Position numbers and translations under genes: made by a program. Shown in pieces: positions 62,201-64,000 of a stretch of 64,000 nucleotides of DNA (the first letter of the stretch is position 1; each line of letters begins with the position of its first letter). The DNA is taken from positions 72,501 through 136,500 of the forward strand of contig RPFO01000482.1 of assembly GCA_009746045.1 (NCBI GenBank), written 5' to 3'. The DNA comes from Mesostigma viride (taxonomy: Eukaryota > Streptophyta > Mesostigmatophyceae > Mesostigmatales > Mesostigmataceae). The notes below the pieces were generated by a model, which was given only the letters and a program-made list of their open reading frames with translations, did no database searches and was not told the DNA's origin.

Positions 62201-64000
62201 GCTTCCCCACGCACATTCTCCAGTGACAGCGACTGGCACAGCGTGACAATCGCCGACGCTGCCACCGCGACCGCGCCCTCCTCCTTGGCGCCATCCCCCG
62301 TGCCGTACGCCAGCGCGATCTCCTCTCGCCTCGGCCGTGCAAACGCCAGCTCGCCCAGGTGGGGCAGCGGCTGGAAGAGTAGGGACGCGCCAGGTGGCGG
62401 CGGCGCCACGTGCGCGTACTGGTGAATCACGCGCAGCGCGTCGTTCATGTTGTCCTCGTTCCAATCCTCGTCCTCTTCGTCGTAACGGCTGCTGAGGCCG
62501 CCGCCAAAGTTGCCCTCTGAGCGGCCGCCGTCATACGAGCTTGACGTGTCGTCAAATCTGGGGAGGCGTGGGTTCCACCAGGCGGCAGCAGGTGACGCAA
62601 AGAGCTTATGAGGGTGCGACAGAGGAAACAAGACAAAAGCGTAGGGTGGGGCTGCAGTGGGAGGGGCGAGCAGGGAGAGAGAGAGAGAGAGTGGATGGGG
62701 GTGTGGCACGGAACATCAAAAGAACCGCAGTCACACAGTCATGGGCACATGCCATATGCACAGTACACAATGCGTACATTGAAACGACATTGACTCAACC
62801 AAAGCAAAGACCAGCATGCCCCCTGGTACTTCACCACCACACACGTGTCCGTCATGCCGTCTGTGTCTATTTGCGGCCACCTATATGCCCACTCGAAAAC
62901 ATGGACTGCTTGGTTACACGGCTCCCATGCACAGGAATCTCTTTCACCTCCCAACAACGTCACAGTTTGGTTTCCCCGGCTTCCCTGAGCTCAGCAGTCA
63001 GCAGGCATCCGCACACACGAGAACTCGAACCCAACCACGCGTTACACAACTCATCTTCGAGCATGATGGCTCCGCGAGCTACCAAAAAAGCACAATGGTT
63101 CGTCTCAATGCATGAAGCCTCGGTAAACTGCTGAGGGATGCTATGTTTCATGGATCCACATCCAAAAATACTTTAACAGAGCCAGGTGCTACACAACCTA
63201 CCCACGTCCATGAAGGCTTGTGACCTATCCATGGATGTACATGAAGCTTCAGTGACCAGTCAACGGGGTAACCTGTTTGATTAATCCACGCACAAGAAGC
63301 CTACGTGGCCTATCAAAAAAGTACTATGATCGATTCATCGACGTACATGAAAGCTGACACGGAGCTCATGGTGCGTCGGTGCGGGAACATGCCCTGGTGC
63401 TGCTCGCCGTCCCCCACGTCCCCTCCCCTGGCCGCCGTGAAGACGATGTCCGACGCTAGCAGCGCCCCCGTGGATGTGTCCCCATCCATGCTGTCCCAGA
63501 CATACCCCCCCAGGGACCCACCCCCGCCGCCGCCGCGACTACCACTGATGTCCGCACACTCGCGGCAGCCCTCGATGTTGCCGTGGCAGCTAAGGCACTC
63601 GCGCCGCAGCGCCGCCTCCGCCCTGCGTATGCTCTGCATTGTCTGGAGAAGCGTTCCCGAACGCTCGCTGCCACCATCTGGCACCAGGGAGGGACCTCCA
63701 AAGGCCAGCGAGGGGCCTTGCTCGGCTTCAATGGACGCAGCACCGCCCGTGTCTTCCCTCTTGTCATCTGTTCTTAGAATGTCCACGGGCCCGTTGGCCT
63801 CGGCCACCCCGGATCCCATCCTGCACAGGGATCCGTGCCCGTCGCGGCTGCTCTTGCTCACGGTGCTCGCGTTGCTGCGGGTGCGGCCGAGCCCTGTAGG
63901 GCTGTGGCGGCTGAGGGACAACTCGCAGTCGAGGCTGTTGCGACGGACCACCTGCAGAGGGATGGGGGTGGTCAAGGCCACACATTCAGCGGCCGTCTTC
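56173..64000 (-). CDS. SCD1-like DENN-domain protein (gene, both ends outside)
   Basis: Eight exons on the minus strand, all with GT-AG borders and compatible phases: 64000-63347, 62557-62215, 61361-61299, 60685-60611, 59966-59916, 59447-59370, 57500-57258, 56238-56173. Joined they give the DENN core in order: ALRVIHQYAHV, IVTLCQSLSLEN, LYLLGALLEKQMVVI, LALLPLLRPFMWQS, LLAFLDAPVPFV, IRVNVYKNK, DLPRRKQLVAELLPFY, YFGGLCSEIRRHTITDVQ and SLLLKDSFIDSFNS. The order matches plant SCD1 as I remember it. DENN proteins are Rab exchange factors; SCD1 acts in exocytosis and cell-plate trafficking. The start lies beyond 64000 and the C-terminal part (WD repeats in SCD1) was not found. Confidence 0.88.
56247..56291 (+). 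repeat. CA/CAAA microsatellite in intron 7
   Basis: (CA)n with CACACAAACACA units directly upstream (gene sense) of the exon 8 acceptor. Confidence 0.9.
57086..57240 (-). repeat. 27-bp minisatellite after exon 7 donor
   Basis: About six units of GGAGGCAACCTGTGGTGG plus AAGGTTGTA. Each unit carries AAG|GTTGTA, similar to a 5-prime splice site; the array starts 18 bases after the real donor of exon 7. Confidence 0.9.
57258..57500 (-). CDS. DENN exon 7
   Basis: 81 codons, acceptor AACCAG, donor AAAAG|GTGTGT. Encodes the downstream DENN region from ITAFSTPDLPRRKQLV to HTITDVQDSNEK. Its sequence is the longest uninterrupted DENN match in the window. Confidence 0.88.
57545..58437 (-). repeat. 9-bp minisatellite before exon 7 acceptor
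   Basis: About 95 copies of AGGAAGGGG (plus strand), that is CCCCTTCCT in gene sense. A few units are one base shorter. It lies 45 bp upstream of the exon 7 acceptor and acts as an oversized pyrimidine tract. Open frames across it on both strands are artefacts. Confidence 0.97.
59192..59398 (-). repeat. 27-bp minisatellite duplicating an exon-donor junction
   Basis: Seven copies of GTACGCGTGAATGTATATA plus AGAATAAG (gene sense). The unit is the last eight codons of exon 6 plus the donor: each copy reads VRVNVYKNK and ends AAG followed by GTACGC. The array stays open in the exon frame to its end. Confidence 0.9.
59370..59447 (-). CDS. DENN exon 6
   Basis: 26 codons, acceptor ACCAG at 59448, encodes VGCQYKTQEVRSRS then IRVNVYKNK. 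The donor shown (GTACGC, 59369-59364) is the first of at least five equivalent ones in the adjoining array, so the 3-prime border may be variable. Confidence 0.82.
59863..59886 (+). repeat. Poly-G tract in intron 5
   Basis: GGGGGGGAGGGGGGGGAGGG-type run shortly after the exon 5 donor (gene sense poly-C). Confidence 0.9.
59916..59966 (-). CDS. DENN exon 5
   Basis: 17 codons, acceptor TCACAG, donor GTG|GTGAGT. Encodes VLPQQLLAFLDAPVPFV, a DENN signature. Confidence 0.88.
60611..60685 (-). CDS. DENN exon 4
   Basis: 25 codons, acceptor CTGCAG, donor CCG|GTGAGT. Encodes GVVLALLPLLRPFMWQSV and LLP, the central DENN motif. Confidence 0.9.
60962..61125 (+). repeat. 27-bp minisatellite in intron 3
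   Basis: Six units of TTTCCCCTCTCCCTCCTG plus TTGTGCTGC, with several substitutions. Unit length equals that of two other arrays in this gene although the sequences differ. Confidence 0.88.
61299..61361 (-). CDS. DENN exon 3
   Basis: 21 codons, acceptor AGGCAG, donor CTG|GTGCGT. Encodes LLYLLGALLEKQMVVITP, the LLEKQ motif of DENN proteins. Confidence 0.9.
61404..61533 (-). repeat. 17-bp minisatellite before exon 3
   Basis: About seven copies of AGAAATGGGCACAAAGC (plus strand), starting about 45 bp upstream of the exon 3 acceptor in gene sense, where it reads pyrimidine-rich. Confidence 0.93.
61990..62160 (+). repeat. GA-rich repeats in intron 2
   Basis: Repeated GCGGAGAGAGAACCGGTGTC and ACAAAGAAAGAATTATAG blocks (two to four copies, about 60-bp period) close to the exon 2 donor. 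Confidence 0.8.
62215..62557 (-). CDS. DENN exon 2
   Basis: 343 bases, acceptor CCCCAG, donor AAT|GTGCGT. Encodes an acidic linker (SSRYDEEDEDWNEDNMND) and the upstream DENN region ALRVIHQYAHV...PPPPGASLLFQPLP...IVTLCQSLSLEN. It begins with one base that completes a codon started in exon 1. Confidence 0.85.
62676..62692 (+). repeat. GA microsatellite in intron 1
   Basis: (GA)8 on the plus strand, i.e. a CT tract in gene sense about 120 bp before the exon 2 acceptor. Confidence 0.9.
63347..64000 (-). CDS. DENN exon 1 of the window (partial)
   Basis: Open from the window edge to donor CAT|GTACGT. Encodes AAECVALTTPIPLQVVRR, a Ser/Arg-rich linker, RAEAALRRECLSCHGNIEGC with a Cys cluster, and a Gly run. 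It ends two bases into a codon, which fits exon 2. The linker lies between upstream and central DENN parts and is probably disordered. Confidence 0.7.

Overview
The window is nuclear DNA of a eukaryote, most likely a green alga (chlorophyte or prasinophyte); this is inferred, not proven. The host genes have GT-AG introns. One is a DENN gene that follows the plant SCD1 layout exon by exon, another is a plant-type GT10 alpha-1,3-fucosyltransferase. The transposons are a copia element, a Ty3 chromovirus with a Met-initiator-like primer site, LINEs with TTAA-type tails, and TTAA-flanked, hAT-like and other terminal-inverted-repeat elements. No bacterial operon, CRISPR array, rRNA or tRNA gene was seen.

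Layout. 1-6.1 kb: a probable DNA transposon with a 615-bp perfect palindrome, two decayed ORFs and a 172-bp satellite, followed by LINE debris. 6.5-9.2 kb (minus): a gene for a secreted protein with a beta/gamma-crystallin-like segment and an inositol-polyphosphate-kinase-like domain whose catalytic motif is degenerate. 9.2-12.9 kb: repeat-rich intergenic DNA. 12.9-22.5 kb (plus): the fucosyltransferase gene, split in codon 51 by an 8.0-kb copia element with 5-bp target duplications, with a MITE sitting on its stop codon. 23-34.3 kb: decayed LINE copies interrupted by TTAA-flanked elements and an hAT-like element, plus two poorly understood minus-strand coding fragments. 34.3-54.2 kb: a minus-strand LINE holding an 18.7-kb Ty3 chromovirus (TSD CATGT), which itself holds two TTAA elements (one encoding a PHD finger) and, inside its 5-prime LTR, a 4.9-kb DNA element with a gene remnant whose predicted intron is 2.5 kb of almost pure pyrimidine microsatellite. 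56.2-64.0 kb (minus): eight exons of the SCD1-like DENN gene, whose introns carry different minisatellites.

How the parts relate. The host genes encode a Golgi glycosyltransferase, a secretory-pathway protein and a Rab regulator of membrane traffic; nothing shows that they are co-regulated. The rest is a stratified record of transposition: target duplications and reading frames that resume across insertions give the order LINE, then chromovirus, then TTAA and DNA elements. Most coordinates below come from direct reading; family assignments come from motifs recognised by eye and were not tested by database search.
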